A DNA stretch of 13,301 nt from positions 1 through 13,301 of the forward strand of contig CAZEJK010000141.1 in the NCBI GenBank assembly GCA_964512045.1. The letters are read 5' to 3'. This stretch comes from CAZEJK01 sp964512045. Lineage in GTDB: Bacteria > Acidobacteriota > Thermoanaerobaculia > Thermoanaerobaculales > Sulfomarinibacteraceae. Shown here piece after piece: positions 6,146-13,281 of the stretch (positions are counted from its first letter, which is position 1; each line of letters opens with the position of its first letter). The notes under the pieces were generated by a model. The model did no database searches. It was not told the DNA's origin and worked only from the letters and a program-made list of their open reading frames with translations. The position numbers and the translations under genes are program-made.

Positions 6146-7555
6146 TCAGATGATGCCCGGCCGTCGTCCTGCCGACAGCTGGCACAGCACAACGGGTAAC
6201 GGTAGCACCGGGGTCCCTTCCAGCTGGTGAGGGCGGCGGCAGCGTGCTGCGACGATGCCGTTCGGATACTTGCGGATCTGCTTGAGACTCTTGGGCCGGC
6301 TCTGCGAGCGCCACTTGATCTCGATCGGCCAGAAGGTGCCCTCGTCGACGAGTGCGAGATCGACCTCGCCCTCGGCCTTGATGTAGTAGGTCGGGAACCA
6401 CCGCCGAGCGTGTGTGACCACGACAGCTTCGACGAGTGTGCTCGTGCCTTCAGAGTCATTGCAGGCTGGAAGGACCTGCTCTGTGAAAGGGTCCGGAACG
6501 GGCTGGATCCAGCTGCGCATGGCGTGTCCGATGAACGGATCAGTGGGGACGACCTTTCGAGCCTTCTTCGGCGCTGCCGTGAGAACGTTCTCCTTGAGCG
6601 CAGGCTGTATGAACACAGCGTCCATATCCGCCAACAGCTGTACGTAGTCTGCCACGGTACTCGGATGGTCGATGGACAGATCACGAGCCAATGCGTTCCA
6701 GGTCACCTGGCTTCCTGTGCGTCGGAGAATGGCCCCAACGATCTCCTTCAGGTAGCTCTCGTTCTTGCGGCGCTTGAGCGCGTCACCGCGGATCCAGTCG
6801 CTGTATGTGGTGAAGGTCGCCGGACGGATCCGCCCGTTGGCTGCAAGGTCGTTCATCGCTGTGAGGAAGCCTCCATGGACGAGGTAGAGCTCGAGCGCCC
6901 GTTCGATCCGGTCCCAGGACTCCTCGCTCAAGTCGTCGATTCCGCTCGTGCTGCCCTCCGTCAGGGTCGAGATCTCCTCTTCGCTGAGGCAAGCGGTGAG
7001 AGCGGCGCTGCTCGCGAAGTCCACCGGGTACAGATGATAGTCCACTCGATCGGCCTCGCCTCGTCTTCCGGGGAGCAGTGCTCGCGCCTCACGGACGATT
7101 GTCAGGTCGGAGCCCGTGACCATCAGAACGACGCGGTCGAGCAACCCGGCATCCGCACAGTACTTGACTGCGCGCTCCCAGCCTCGGATATACGTCACCT
7201 CGTCGAGGATGAAGAACAGAGGTCCTCGAGAGGGCATATTCGCGAGCTGGGCTTGGAGCAGGGAGACCAGGCGATGATGATCATCGATGAGCTCCCCGGT
7301 CACGTAGGCGATGCTCTCGGCAGGGATCCCTTCGCTGAGGAGGCGAGCCATCCACTGCTTCAGCAGTGTCGTCTTGCCGATCTGGCGGGCGCCTCCGAGT
7401 GTGTAGATACCGGAGCGGTGCCGAGGGAGCTCGGTGAGTAGTCGGGGCTCGTGGACAATCGGTTGGCGAGCGAGAGTCCTGAGCTGGGGGTCGACCTTGA
7501 GAAAAGTGTCGAGACCGTCCCAGTGTGTGTTGTGTAGGGCAAAGATCGTCTCCAT
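6146..7555 (-). CDS. AAA ATPase with C-terminal DUF4143 nuclease-like domain
   Basis: This 469-residue protein belongs to the AAA_14/DUF4143 ATPase family (archaeal-type ATPases, often accessory and of unsettled function). Walker A is GGARQIGKT (54-62), and Walker B is LFFILDE with Asp118-Glu119, followed by the family-typical WE. A VTGSDL strand acts as sensor 1. The middle winged-helix-like region includes LARDLSIDHPSTVADYVQLL. The end carries GEVDLAL (Asp399) and WPIEIKW (Glu412, Lys414), a D-x12-E-x-K array like PD-(D/E)XK nucleases. Start: ATG at 7553-7555 lacks a Shine-Dalgarno but lies at the predicted transcript start, so it may be leaderless; a TTG at 7589-7591 is less likely. It stands alone, convergent with the hydrolase and divergent from the protease, and is probably horizontally acquired. 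Confidence 0.85.
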   Translation of the reverse strand: METIFALHNTHWDGLDTFLKVDPQLRTLARQPIVHEPRLLTELPRHRSGIYTLGGARQIGKTTLLKQWMARLLSEGIPAESIAYVTGELIDDHHRLVSLLQAQLANMPSRGPLFFILDEVTYIRGWERAVKYCADAGLLDRVVLMVTGSDLTIVREARALLPGRRGEADRVDYHLYPVDFASSAALTACLSEEEISTLTEGSTSGIDDLSEESWDRIERALELYLVHGGFLTAMNDLAANGRIRPATFTTYSDWIRGDALKRRKNESYLKEIVGAILRRTGSQVTWNALARDLSIDHPSTVADYVQLLADMDAVFIQPALKENVLTAAPKKARKVVPTDPFIGHAMRSWIQPVPDPFTEQVLPACNDSEGTSTLVEAVVVTHARRWFPTYYIKAEGEVDLALVDEGTFWPIEIKWRSQSRPKSLKQIRKYPNGIVAARCRRPHQLEGTPVLPLPVVLCQLSAGRRPGII

Positions 7556-7562
7556 ACCCAGA

Positions 7563-7610
7563 AGGATAGGGAGTAAGTCAAATTTAATCAACAGTCATTG
7601 ATCAAATTTA
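7563..7610 (-). promoter_or_regulatory. AT-rich promoter/operator of the DUF4143 ATPase gene
   Basis: Read on the minus strand, TTGATT (7591-7586) and TATCCT (7568-7563) are separated by 17 bases, predicting a transcript start at about 7556, next to the ATG. Overlapping the -35 box are the inverted repeat ATCAA-N6-TTGAT (7587-7602), the perfect palindrome TTGATCAA (7598-7605) and the direct repeat TCAAATTTA (7578 and 7602). The tract is strikingly AT-rich compared with its surroundings. Box matches are four of six each, so the promoter is plausible rather than proven. Confidence 0.45.
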
Positions 7611-7756
7611 TGCAGTCAACCGTACGAAAGAGTAGATGGATGTGATCTGCCAGGCGGCGGGTGCCCGGGGGTAGGCTTGGTGCAACCTGCGACGGCAATC
7701 GGCGTACAGTCTGGAAAGCAGCTCCCGGTCGGTGTACCGTAAGCTGCGACCGAGTC

Positions 7757-7776
7757 GCACCGGCGCCGTCCGGTGC
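7757..7776 (+). other. hairpin in the leader of the tricorn-like gene
   Basis: GCACCGG and CCGGTGC form a perfect seven-base-pair stem around the loop CGCCGT. It ends 28 bases before the ATG and just upstream of the ribosome binding site GGGAGGA. It may tune translation or mRNA stability, or be chance in GC-rich DNA. In the rest of the gap 7611-7804 I found no convincing promoter for the protease gene. Confidence 0.3.
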
Positions 7777-7804
7777 GGAGACATGTCTGAGGGAGGATCT
7801 TCCG

Positions 7805-10800
7805 ATGGAACGTGAGTCGTGCTCGTCAAACCGGTGGGCGTGTGTGCTGTTGGCCGTGGCGGCTGTGACGGTGGCGCTCCCCGCCATCGCGGCGGATGAG
7901 GGTGGAACCAGGTTGCTTCGAGATCCCGATGTGGGACCGGAGCAGATCGCGTTCGTGCACGCCAACGACATCTGGCTGGCGCCGCGCGACGGGGGCAATG
8001 CGGTGCGGCTGACCTCGGGCGAGGGCGCCGAGACCGATCCGGCGTTCTCGCCGGACGGCAGCTGGATCGCGTTCACCGGCGAGTACGGCGGCAACGAGGA
8101 CGTGTACGTGGTCCCGGCGACCGGTGGCCAGCCGCAGCGGCTCACCTGGCATCCGGGGGACGACGTGGTCCAGGGGTGGAGCGCGGACGGCGGCGTCCTG
8201 TTCCGCTCCGGACGAGCTGGGCGGCCGACGCGAGAGTGGCAGCTGTACGAGGTGTCCCTCGACGGCGGCTTGCCGCAGCCGCTGGCCCTGCCGCAAGCGT
8301 GGGCCGGGGAGATGAGCGCCGACGGGGCGATGCTCGCGACCCAGGAGGTCGGGTTCTGGGACCCGGAGTGGCGCAACTACCGCGGTGGCCAGGCGCAGCC
8401 GATCAGCATCGTTTCCACAGACGACTGGCAGCGGACCACGCCACCGTGGGAAGGTGAGCGGCAGATGGCGCCGGTCTGGCTCGACGGGGTGGTGTACTAC
8501 ATCTCCGAGCGCGACTGGGCCGCCAACGTCTGGTCGTACGACCCGGCCACCGGTGAGGAGGAGCAACGCACCTTCTACGCGGACTTCGACGTCAAGAGCC
8601 TCGGCGCCGGCTTCGGCGTCGTGGTGTACGAGCAGGGCGGCTACCTGCACGAGCTGAACCCGGCCACCGGCACCACCCGGCGGCTTGTGATCCATGTTGC
8701 CGGCGACCTCAACTGGGCGCGGCCGCGCTGGGAGAAGGTCCCGGCGTCCGAGCTCGACAACCCGCGGTTGTCGGCCACCGGGCAGCGGGCGCTGTTCGAG
8801 CACCGCGGCGAGCTGTTCACAGTACCAGTTGAGGATGGGAGCTGGCGCAACATCACGCGCACGCCGGGTGTGGCGGACCGCCACGCCGCATGGTCGCCGG
8901 ACGGAGAGCGGATCGCCTGGTTCAACGATGCCAGCGGCGAGTACGCGCTGGTGATCTCTGACCAGTTCGGCGACGATGCGCGACGGATCGAGATTGAGGA
9001 TCCGTCGTTCTACTTCGTCCCCCGCTGGGCGCCGGACAGCACCAAGATCGCGTTCACCGACACCGACTACCGCCTGCTCGTGGTGGACGTGGCTTCCGGA
9101 GAGGTGACCCACGCCGACAGCGACCGCTACGCGCATCCGGAACGTTCCCTGAACCCGGTGTGGTCGCCAGACTCCCGCTGGATCGCCTACGCCAAGCGGC
9201 TCGACAACCTCCTGAGGGCGATCTTCATCTACGACACCACCTCCGGCGAGACGCATCAGCTGACCGACGGCATGGCCGATGCGATCACCCCGGTGTGGGA
9301 CGCCGACGGGAAGCTGCTGTACTTTCTCGGCTCCACCGACGTGGGGCTCAGGACCGGTTGGCTCGACATGACCTCCTACGACCGTCCGGTGACCCGCAGC
9401 CTGCACGTGGCGGTGCTGGACGCCGACGAGCCGTCACCGTTCCTGCCGACCTCCGATGAGGAGTCGGCGGAGGACGGCGGTGAGGAGAGCGCCGATTCGT
9501 CACAGGGCGGAGACGGTGGGAAGCCCGGCAACGGAGAGGAGGGCAGCGGCGACGAGCCGCCGGAGGTGGTGATCGACCTCGCGGGCATCGCAGACCGGAT
9601 CGTGACGGCGCCGGGGCTGCCGGCGCGGGAGTACGTGGGTCTTATCGAGGGCCCGGCGGGCACAGTGCTCGTGCTCAGGAGACCCGCCGAGGCGCCGCCC
9701 GGAGGCGTCTGGCGGCGACCGCAGCTCGAGGTCGTGCGCTACAGCCTCGCCGAGCGCGAGCCCGAGACGATCGTGGAGAGGGCGCAGGTGCTCGTGGCGT
9801 CCGCTGACCGGTCGAAGCTGCTGTATCAGAGCTCAGAGCAGTGGACCGTTATCGCCAGCACGGGGCCAGTGGATCCGTCCAAGGGGCGGCTCGAGGTGGG
9901 CGGGCTCCGAGTCCAGGTGGAGCCGCGTGCCGAGTGGGCGCAGATGCTGCGCGACGGCTGGCGGTTCATGCGCGACTTCCTGTACGTCGACAACGTCCAC
10001 GGTGCGCCGTGGGACGATGTCTGGAGCTGGTACGAGCCGTGGCTGGCCGACGTCAACCACCGCTCGGACTTCAACCACTTACTCGATATCCTCTCGGGCG
10101 AGGTGGCGGTGGGCCACTCGTACGTCCGTGGTGGCGACTACCCGGAGCTGACCGACCCGGAGACCGGCCTGCTCGGCGTTGACCTGGAGGTCGCAGCCGG
10201 CCACTACCGGATTGCGCGCCTGCTCCGCGGCGACCGGTGGAGCGAGCTCAGCGGCCCGCTGGCCGAGCCGGGGATGGGTATCTCTGAGGGCGACTACCTG
10301 CTGGCGATCAACGGTCAGCAGCTGACGGCTGCGGACAACCCGTACCGGCTGCTCGAAGGCACAGCAGGACGGACGATCACCGTCACGGTCAACGATACGC
10401 CCGAAGACGAAGGGGCGCGGAAGATCGTGGTGACACCGGCTCGCAGTGAGCGGTGGCTGCGAACCTGGGCGTGGGTCGAGGACAACCGGCAGAGGGTCGA
10501 CGAGCTCAGCGACGGTAAGCTGGCGTACGTCTGGTTGCCGAACACGGGGCGTGGCGGCTACGAGATGTTCAACCGGATGTACTTCGCCCAGCAGGATCGT
10601 CAGGGCGCGGTGATCGATGAGCGCAACAACGGCGGCGGCTCGGCGGCCGACTACATCATCGAGGTGCTCGACCGGGAGCTGACCGGCTACTTCAACTCCC
10701 GTGCGGCCGACAATGAGCCGTTTACCCAGCCGATGGCCGGCCTCTGGGGCCCGAAGGTGATGGTGATCAACGAGCGCGCCGGCTCCGGCGGCGACCTGCT

Positions 10801-11170
10801 ACCGTACCTGTTCCGGTTCAAGGAGATCGGACCGCTGGTGGGTACCCGGACGTGGGGTGGTCTGGTGGGCACCTGGGATACCCCACCGCTGATCGATGGC
10901 GGTCGGTTCGTCGCGCCGCGCGGCGGGTTCTTCGACGTGGATGGCGAGTGGGCGGTGGAAGGGATCGGCGTGGCGCCGGACATCGAGGTGCGCAATGATC
11001 CGGCGCCGGTTATCGCCGGCCACGATCCGCAGCTCGAGGCGGCCGTGGACGAGGCATTGCGCCTCCTCGAGGCACACCCGGTCGAGCTGAAGCCCGAGCC
11101 GCCAGCGCCGGAGCGATGGCGCCGACCGGACCGGTTCTTCGAGGAGCGTTCGGAAAGCACCGGTCCGTAG
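7805..11170 (+). CDS. exported tricorn-like S41 protease
   Basis: This 1121-residue serine peptidase trims peptides; the family also includes cytosolic archaeal tricorn. A signal peptide (about 1-33, hydrophobic CVLLAVAAVTVALPAIAA) predicts the periplasm. Order: TolB/PD40-type beta-propeller repeats to about 545 (for example FSPDGSWIAF, WSPDGERIAWF, WSPDSRWIAYA); an acidic Gly/Ser/Glu linker about 548-585; a helical region; a PDZ domain about 790-885 (GMGISEGDYLLAINGQQL); then the S41 catalytic core. His771 (GHSYV), Ser994 (NERAGSGGD) and Glu1052 (VEGIGVAPD) match the tricorn triad His746, Ser965, Glu1023; the Ser-to-Glu spacing of 58 is identical. Tricorn's auxiliary Ser745 is Gly770 here. 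ATG 7805 has GGGAGGA eight bases upstream and begins the signal peptide; the longer upstream frame is not supported. It stands alone between an oppositely oriented gene on each side. Confidence 0.92.
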   Translation: MERESCSSNRWACVLLAVAAVTVALPAIAADEGGTRLLRDPDVGPEQIAFVHANDIWLAPRDGGNAVRLTSGEGAETDPAFSPDGSWIAFTGEYGGNEDVYVVPATGGQPQRLTWHPGDDVVQGWSADGGVLFRSGRAGRPTREWQLYEVSLDGGLPQPLALPQAWAGEMSADGAMLATQEVGFWDPEWRNYRGGQAQPISIVSTDDWQRTTPPWEGERQMAPVWLDGVVYYISERDWAANVWSYDPATGEEEQRTFYADFDVKSLGAGFGVVVYEQGGYLHELNPATGTTRRLVIHVAGDLNWARPRWEKVPASELDNPRLSATGQRALFEHRGELFTVPVEDGSWRNITRTPGVADRHAAWSPDGERIAWFNDASGEYALVISDQFGDDARRIEIEDPSFYFVPRWAPDSTKIAFTDTDYRLLVVDVASGEVTHADSDRYAHPERSLNPVWSPDSRWIAYAKRLDNLLRAIFIYDTTSGETHQLTDGMADAITPVWDADGKLLYFLGSTDVGLRTGWLDMTSYDRPVTRSLHVAVLDADEPSPFLPTSDEESAEDGGEESADSSQGGDGGKPGNGEEGSGDEPPEVVIDLAGIADRIVTAPGLPAREYVGLIEGPAGTVLVLRRPAEAPPGGVWRRPQLEVVRYSLAEREPETIVERAQVLVASADRSKLLYQSSEQWTVIASTGPVDPSKGRLEVGGLRVQVEPRAEWAQMLRDGWRFMRDFLYVDNVHGAPWDDVWSWYEPWLADVNHRSDFNHLLDILSGEVAVGHSYVRGGDYPELTDPETGLLGVDLEVAAGHYRIARLLRGDRWSELSGPLAEPGMGISEGDYLLAINGQQLTAADNPYRLLEGTAGRTITVTVNDTPEDEGARKIVVTPARSERWLRTWAWVEDNRQRVDELSDGKLAYVWLPNTGRGGYEMFNRMYFAQQDRQGAVIDERNNGGGSAADYIIEVLDRELTGYFNSRAADNEPFTQPMAGLWGPKVMVINERAGSGGDLLPYLFRFKEIGPLVGTRTWGGLVGTWDTPPLIDGGRFVAPRGGFFDVDGEWAVEGIGVAPDIEVRNDPAPVIAGHDPQLEAAVDEALRLLEAHPVELKPEPPAPERWRRPDRFFEERSESTGP

Positions 11171-11183
11171 GGTCGTTGGTGGG

Positions 11184-11200
11184 GCAGCCTTCCGGGCTGC
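11184..11200. terminator. possible bidirectional terminator between convergent genes
   Basis: GCAGCC and GGCTGC form a six-base-pair stem around the loop TTCCG in the 51-base gap between the protease stop and the stop of the convergent CNNM gene. No T tract follows on either strand, so the evidence is position plus a short stem only. Confidence 0.3.
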
Positions 11201-11221
11201 AGGTGGCAGATGGGGCTGCGT

Positions 11222-12349
11222 CTACGTTGGGTCGTCGTCGGAGCCGTGAGGTTCAGCGGCGGTCGGCGGCGAGGTTGTGGGCTCCACAAGCCCGAGAGCG
11301 AGGGCCCGCTGCTCCCAGTTGCGGCGCGCGAGCAGCTGCATGTCCTCGGTATGGTCCATCTCGTCGACAATCTCGATTCCGATCAGGGTCTCGATCACGT
11401 CCTCCATCGTCACGATCCCGGCGGTACCGCCGAACTCATCGACGACGAGGGCGATGTGCTCGCGATCGCGGATGAAGCGTGCGAACAGATCGGGGATCGG
11501 GAACGTCTCCGCCACCACCAGGATCTCGCGCTTGATGTCGCCGATGCGGACCGCTTCGGCGCCGTTGTTCTCCCGGACGAGAGAGTCGAGCACGGTGTCC
11601 TTGAGGACGTAGCCGGTGATCCGGTCCTTGCTGTCCTGGGCGTACACGGGGATTCGCGAGAACCTCAGGTCGGGGTGCAGCTCATGGAACTCGCGCAGCG
11701 TCATGGCCTCCGGGGCGGTCACCAGCACGGTGCGCGGGGTCATCACGTCCTTGGCGCGAACCGCATGGAACCGCAGCAGGTTGGCGATGATCGCCGACTC
11801 CTCCTGGTCGAACACACCTTCCTCGGCGCCGATCTCGGCCATGGTCAGGAAGTCGGTGCGCGAAAGCACAGTGTGCACGTGGCCGGTGTTGAGCGTGCGG
11901 GTGATGAGCTGGCTCATCTGCACGAAAGGCCACAGCACCGCGATGATCATGCGCAGTGATCCGACGGTAAACCCGACCATCCTGTGCCAGTAGTTCGCGC
12001 CGATGGTCTTGGGTATGATCTCGGACAGGATCAGGATCGCCAGGGTCATCACCACCGGCACCGCGAAGGCGGTGATCATCGGATGGCTGTCGTGCCATAT
12101 CTTCGTGGCCTGTGCGCCGACGCCGATGGCGCCGGCGGTGTGCGCGATGGTGTTGAGCGTCAGGATCGCCGCCAACGGCCGGTCGATGTTCTCCTTGAAG
12201 CTGGCGAGATGGCGGCCGATCGGCGCGCCCTCCTGGAGCTTGATGCGCGCGAACGTCGGCGTGATGCTCAGCAGCACCGCCTCCCACATCGAGCACAGGA
12301 ACGAGAACACGATGGAGATGGCAAAGAACAGGATCAGCAGCGCGAACAT
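11222..12349 (-). CDS. CNNM/CorC-type membrane protein with CBS pair
   Basis: This 375-residue inner-membrane protein belongs to the CNNM (DUF21) family, whose members export Mg2+ or other divalent cations; older names are hemolysin-like or CorC. The transmembrane domain spans about 1-150 with hydrophobic segments at 1-26, 60-80, 88-112 and 120-145; ILSEIIPKTIGA is the DUF21 signature. Two CBS domains follow, one starting at DVMTPRTVLV and the other at HIALVVDEFGGTAGIVTMEDV with the conserved ETLIGIEIVDE end. After the CBS pair only about 40 residues remain, with a low-complexity acidic tail, so the CorC_HlyC transporter-associated domain is absent. ATG 12347-12349 is chosen because the first membrane segment begins there and GCGAGGT lies just upstream; a 40-residue upstream extension is basic and non-membrane. 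Cation specificity is unknown. Confidence 0.88.
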   Translation of the reverse strand: MFALLILFFAISIVFSFLCSMWEAVLLSITPTFARIKLQEGAPIGRHLASFKENIDRPLAAILTLNTIAHTAGAIGVGAQATKIWHDSHPMITAFAVPVVMTLAILILSEIIPKTIGANYWHRMVGFTVGSLRMIIAVLWPFVQMSQLITRTLNTGHVHTVLSRTDFLTMAEIGAEEGVFDQEESAIIANLLRFHAVRAKDVMTPRTVLVTAPEAMTLREFHELHPDLRFSRIPVYAQDSKDRITGYVLKDTVLDSLVRENNGAEAVRIGDIKREILVVAETFPIPDLFARFIRDREHIALVVDEFGGTAGIVTMEDVIETLIGIEIVDEMDHTEDMQLLARRNWEQRALALGLVEPTTSPPTAAEPHGSDDDPT

Positions 12350-12459
12350 TGGACCTCGCTTTCGGGACCGTGAGTGGGCAGCAGCCCCACTGAAGTGCCA
12401 TCGTACACCGGAGCCACGCTGCGGGCGAGACCATCGCCGTTCGGTTCGCGCGCCGACGG

Positions 12460-12488
12460 TTGCCATCACATTATGTTGGCATTACATT
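12460..12488 (+). promoter_or_regulatory. promoter and repeat-containing operator of the vapBC pair
   Basis: TTGCCA (12460-12465, five of six -35 bases) and TACATT (12483-12488, four of six -10 bases) are 17 bases apart. Within and beside the spacer lie the inverted repeat TGCCA..TGGCA (12461-12481), the dyad ACAT-T-ATGT (12468-12476) and the direct repeats CATTA (12469, 12480) with CATTG (12485). Ribbon-helix-helix antitoxins bind such short repeats over their own promoter; binding here is inferred. Confidence 0.5.
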
Positions 12489-12514
12489 GAGAGTGGAACG
12501 ATGCGAGGGACCAG

Positions 12515-12766
12515 ATGATGCTGCGAACCCAGGTTCAGTTCACCGAGGAGCAGCACCGGCGGCTGCGGGCGCTGGCGCAGCGGGAGGGTGTGTCGATCGC
12601 CGAGGCAGTGCGTCGAAGCGTCATGCGGTACTTGGACGAGCACTCGGAGGACCGTCGCGAACGCTACGCGCGCGCTGCCGAGCTGGTCGGGACGCTCCGC
12701 GACCGAGACGGTGCGAGCGACCTCTCCGAGAGGCACGACGACTACCTGGACGAGGCGTTCGAGTGA
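12515..12766 (+). CDS. vapB: VapB-type ribbon-helix-helix antitoxin
   Basis: This 83-residue antitoxin and autorepressor has a ribbon-helix-helix at about residues 3-43: the strand LRTQVQFTE, then EQHRRLRALAQREGVSIAEAVRRSVMRYL in helices A and B with the GVSIAEAVR turn typical of the family. The charged C-terminal half (DRRERYARAAELVG...SERHDDYLDEAFE) is the expected toxin-wrapping tail. Tandem ATG codons at 12515 and 12518 follow GAGGGA (12505-12510); 12518 has the slightly better spacing, so one residue is uncertain. The stop overlaps the toxin's GTG. It is divergent from the CNNM gene. Confidence 0.85.
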   Translation: MMLRTQVQFTEEQHRRLRALAQREGVSIAEAVRRSVMRYLDEHSEDRRERYARAAELVGTLRDRDGASDLSERHDDYLDEAFE

Positions 12767-13158
12767 GCCGGGTCTTCGTCGACACGAGTGCGATCCTCGC
12801 GCTGCTTGTGGCGTCCGATCAGGCTCATGGGGACGCGGCGGGTGCGTTTGCCAGGCTGCGCGAGGACGGTGCGGCGTTGGCGACGACATCGTACGTGCTC
12901 GTCGAGACGTACGCGCTGCTCGGGCGCAGGGTTGGTCGTGAGGCCGTGCTCGGCTTTCGTCGGAGCTTCGCTCCGTTGCTCGAGGTGGAGTGGGTGGATC
13001 GACCTCTCCATGAGCGCGGCCTGGACCTGCTCGCCGATCGGCCGCACGGCGTCAGCCTGGTGGACGCTGTTTCGTTCGCGTGCATGCGCCAGCTGCGGAT
13101 CGATCGGGCGTTTGCGTTCGACCGGCACTTCGACCTCGAAGGTTTCGAGCTGATCTGA
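12763..13158 (+). CDS. vapC: VapC-type PIN-domain toxin ribonuclease
   Basis: VapC toxins are Mg2+-dependent endoribonucleases that cut tRNA or rRNA and are held inactive by VapB. The 131 residues form a complete PIN domain: FVDTSAILALL with Asp7, VLVETYALLGRR with Glu48, GVSLVDAVSFACM with Asp101, and AFAFDRHFDLEGF with Asp120 (Asp124 nearby). The acidic set is thus intact and activity is likely. The start is GTG 12763, which overlaps the antitoxin stop (GTGA), giving translational coupling; a longer upstream frame runs through the antitoxin gene and is not used. RNA target unknown. Confidence 0.88.
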   Translation: MSRVFVDTSAILALLVASDQAHGDAAGAFARLREDGAALATTSYVLVETYALLGRRVGREAVLGFRRSFAPLLEVEWVDRPLHERGLDLLADRPHGVSLVDAVSFACMRQLRIDRAFAFDRHFDLEGFELI

Positions 13159-13225
13159 CGCGCCGCAGTCGGTCGAGGCGACGCACGCCAGTCTCCCCGG
13201 TGCTTCCGCGCGCGAGAAGAAGGAA

Positions 13226-13281
13226 CGCAGAGACGCGACGGCGCAAAGCTCCCACCCACCCGGCCCGCGAGACGCGGGCCG
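13226..13281. repeat. CGC-octamer repeat and perfect hairpin, intergenic element
   Basis: Three contiguous eight-base units begin with CGC: CGCAGAGA (13226), CGCGACGG (13234) and CGCAAAGC (13242). They are followed by the perfect nine-base-pair hairpin CGGCCCGCG-AGA-CGCGGGCCG (13261-13281). From memory, CGCAGAG/CGCAAAG-type units recur between genes in several environmental bacteria, so this is probably a dispersed intergenic repeat. The hairpin could also end the vapBC transcript, though no T tract follows. Nothing else is recognisable in 13159-13301. Confidence 0.45.

Noticed and set aside
6227..7441. 404-codon open frame on the plus strand, antisense to the ATPase gene
   Set aside because: It has no recognisable domain, and the opposite strand carries clear Walker A, Walker B and nuclease-like motifs. 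Long antisense frames are expected in GC-rich coding DNA.
7661..7804. Longer N-terminus for the tricorn-like protein
   Set aside because: The extension has no ribosome binding site, runs through a leader hairpin and would bury the signal peptide that starts at ATG 7805.
7826..9406. 526-codon open frame on the minus strand within the protease gene
   Set aside because: The product is rich in Arg, Gly, Pro, His and Val with no motif, while the plus strand encodes regular beta-propeller repeats through the same bases.
12460..12762. Longer N-terminus for the PIN toxin, overlapping the antitoxin gene
   Set aside because: The extension is in a different frame of the antitoxin gene and has no homology-like features. 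The PIN domain begins immediately after GTG 12763.
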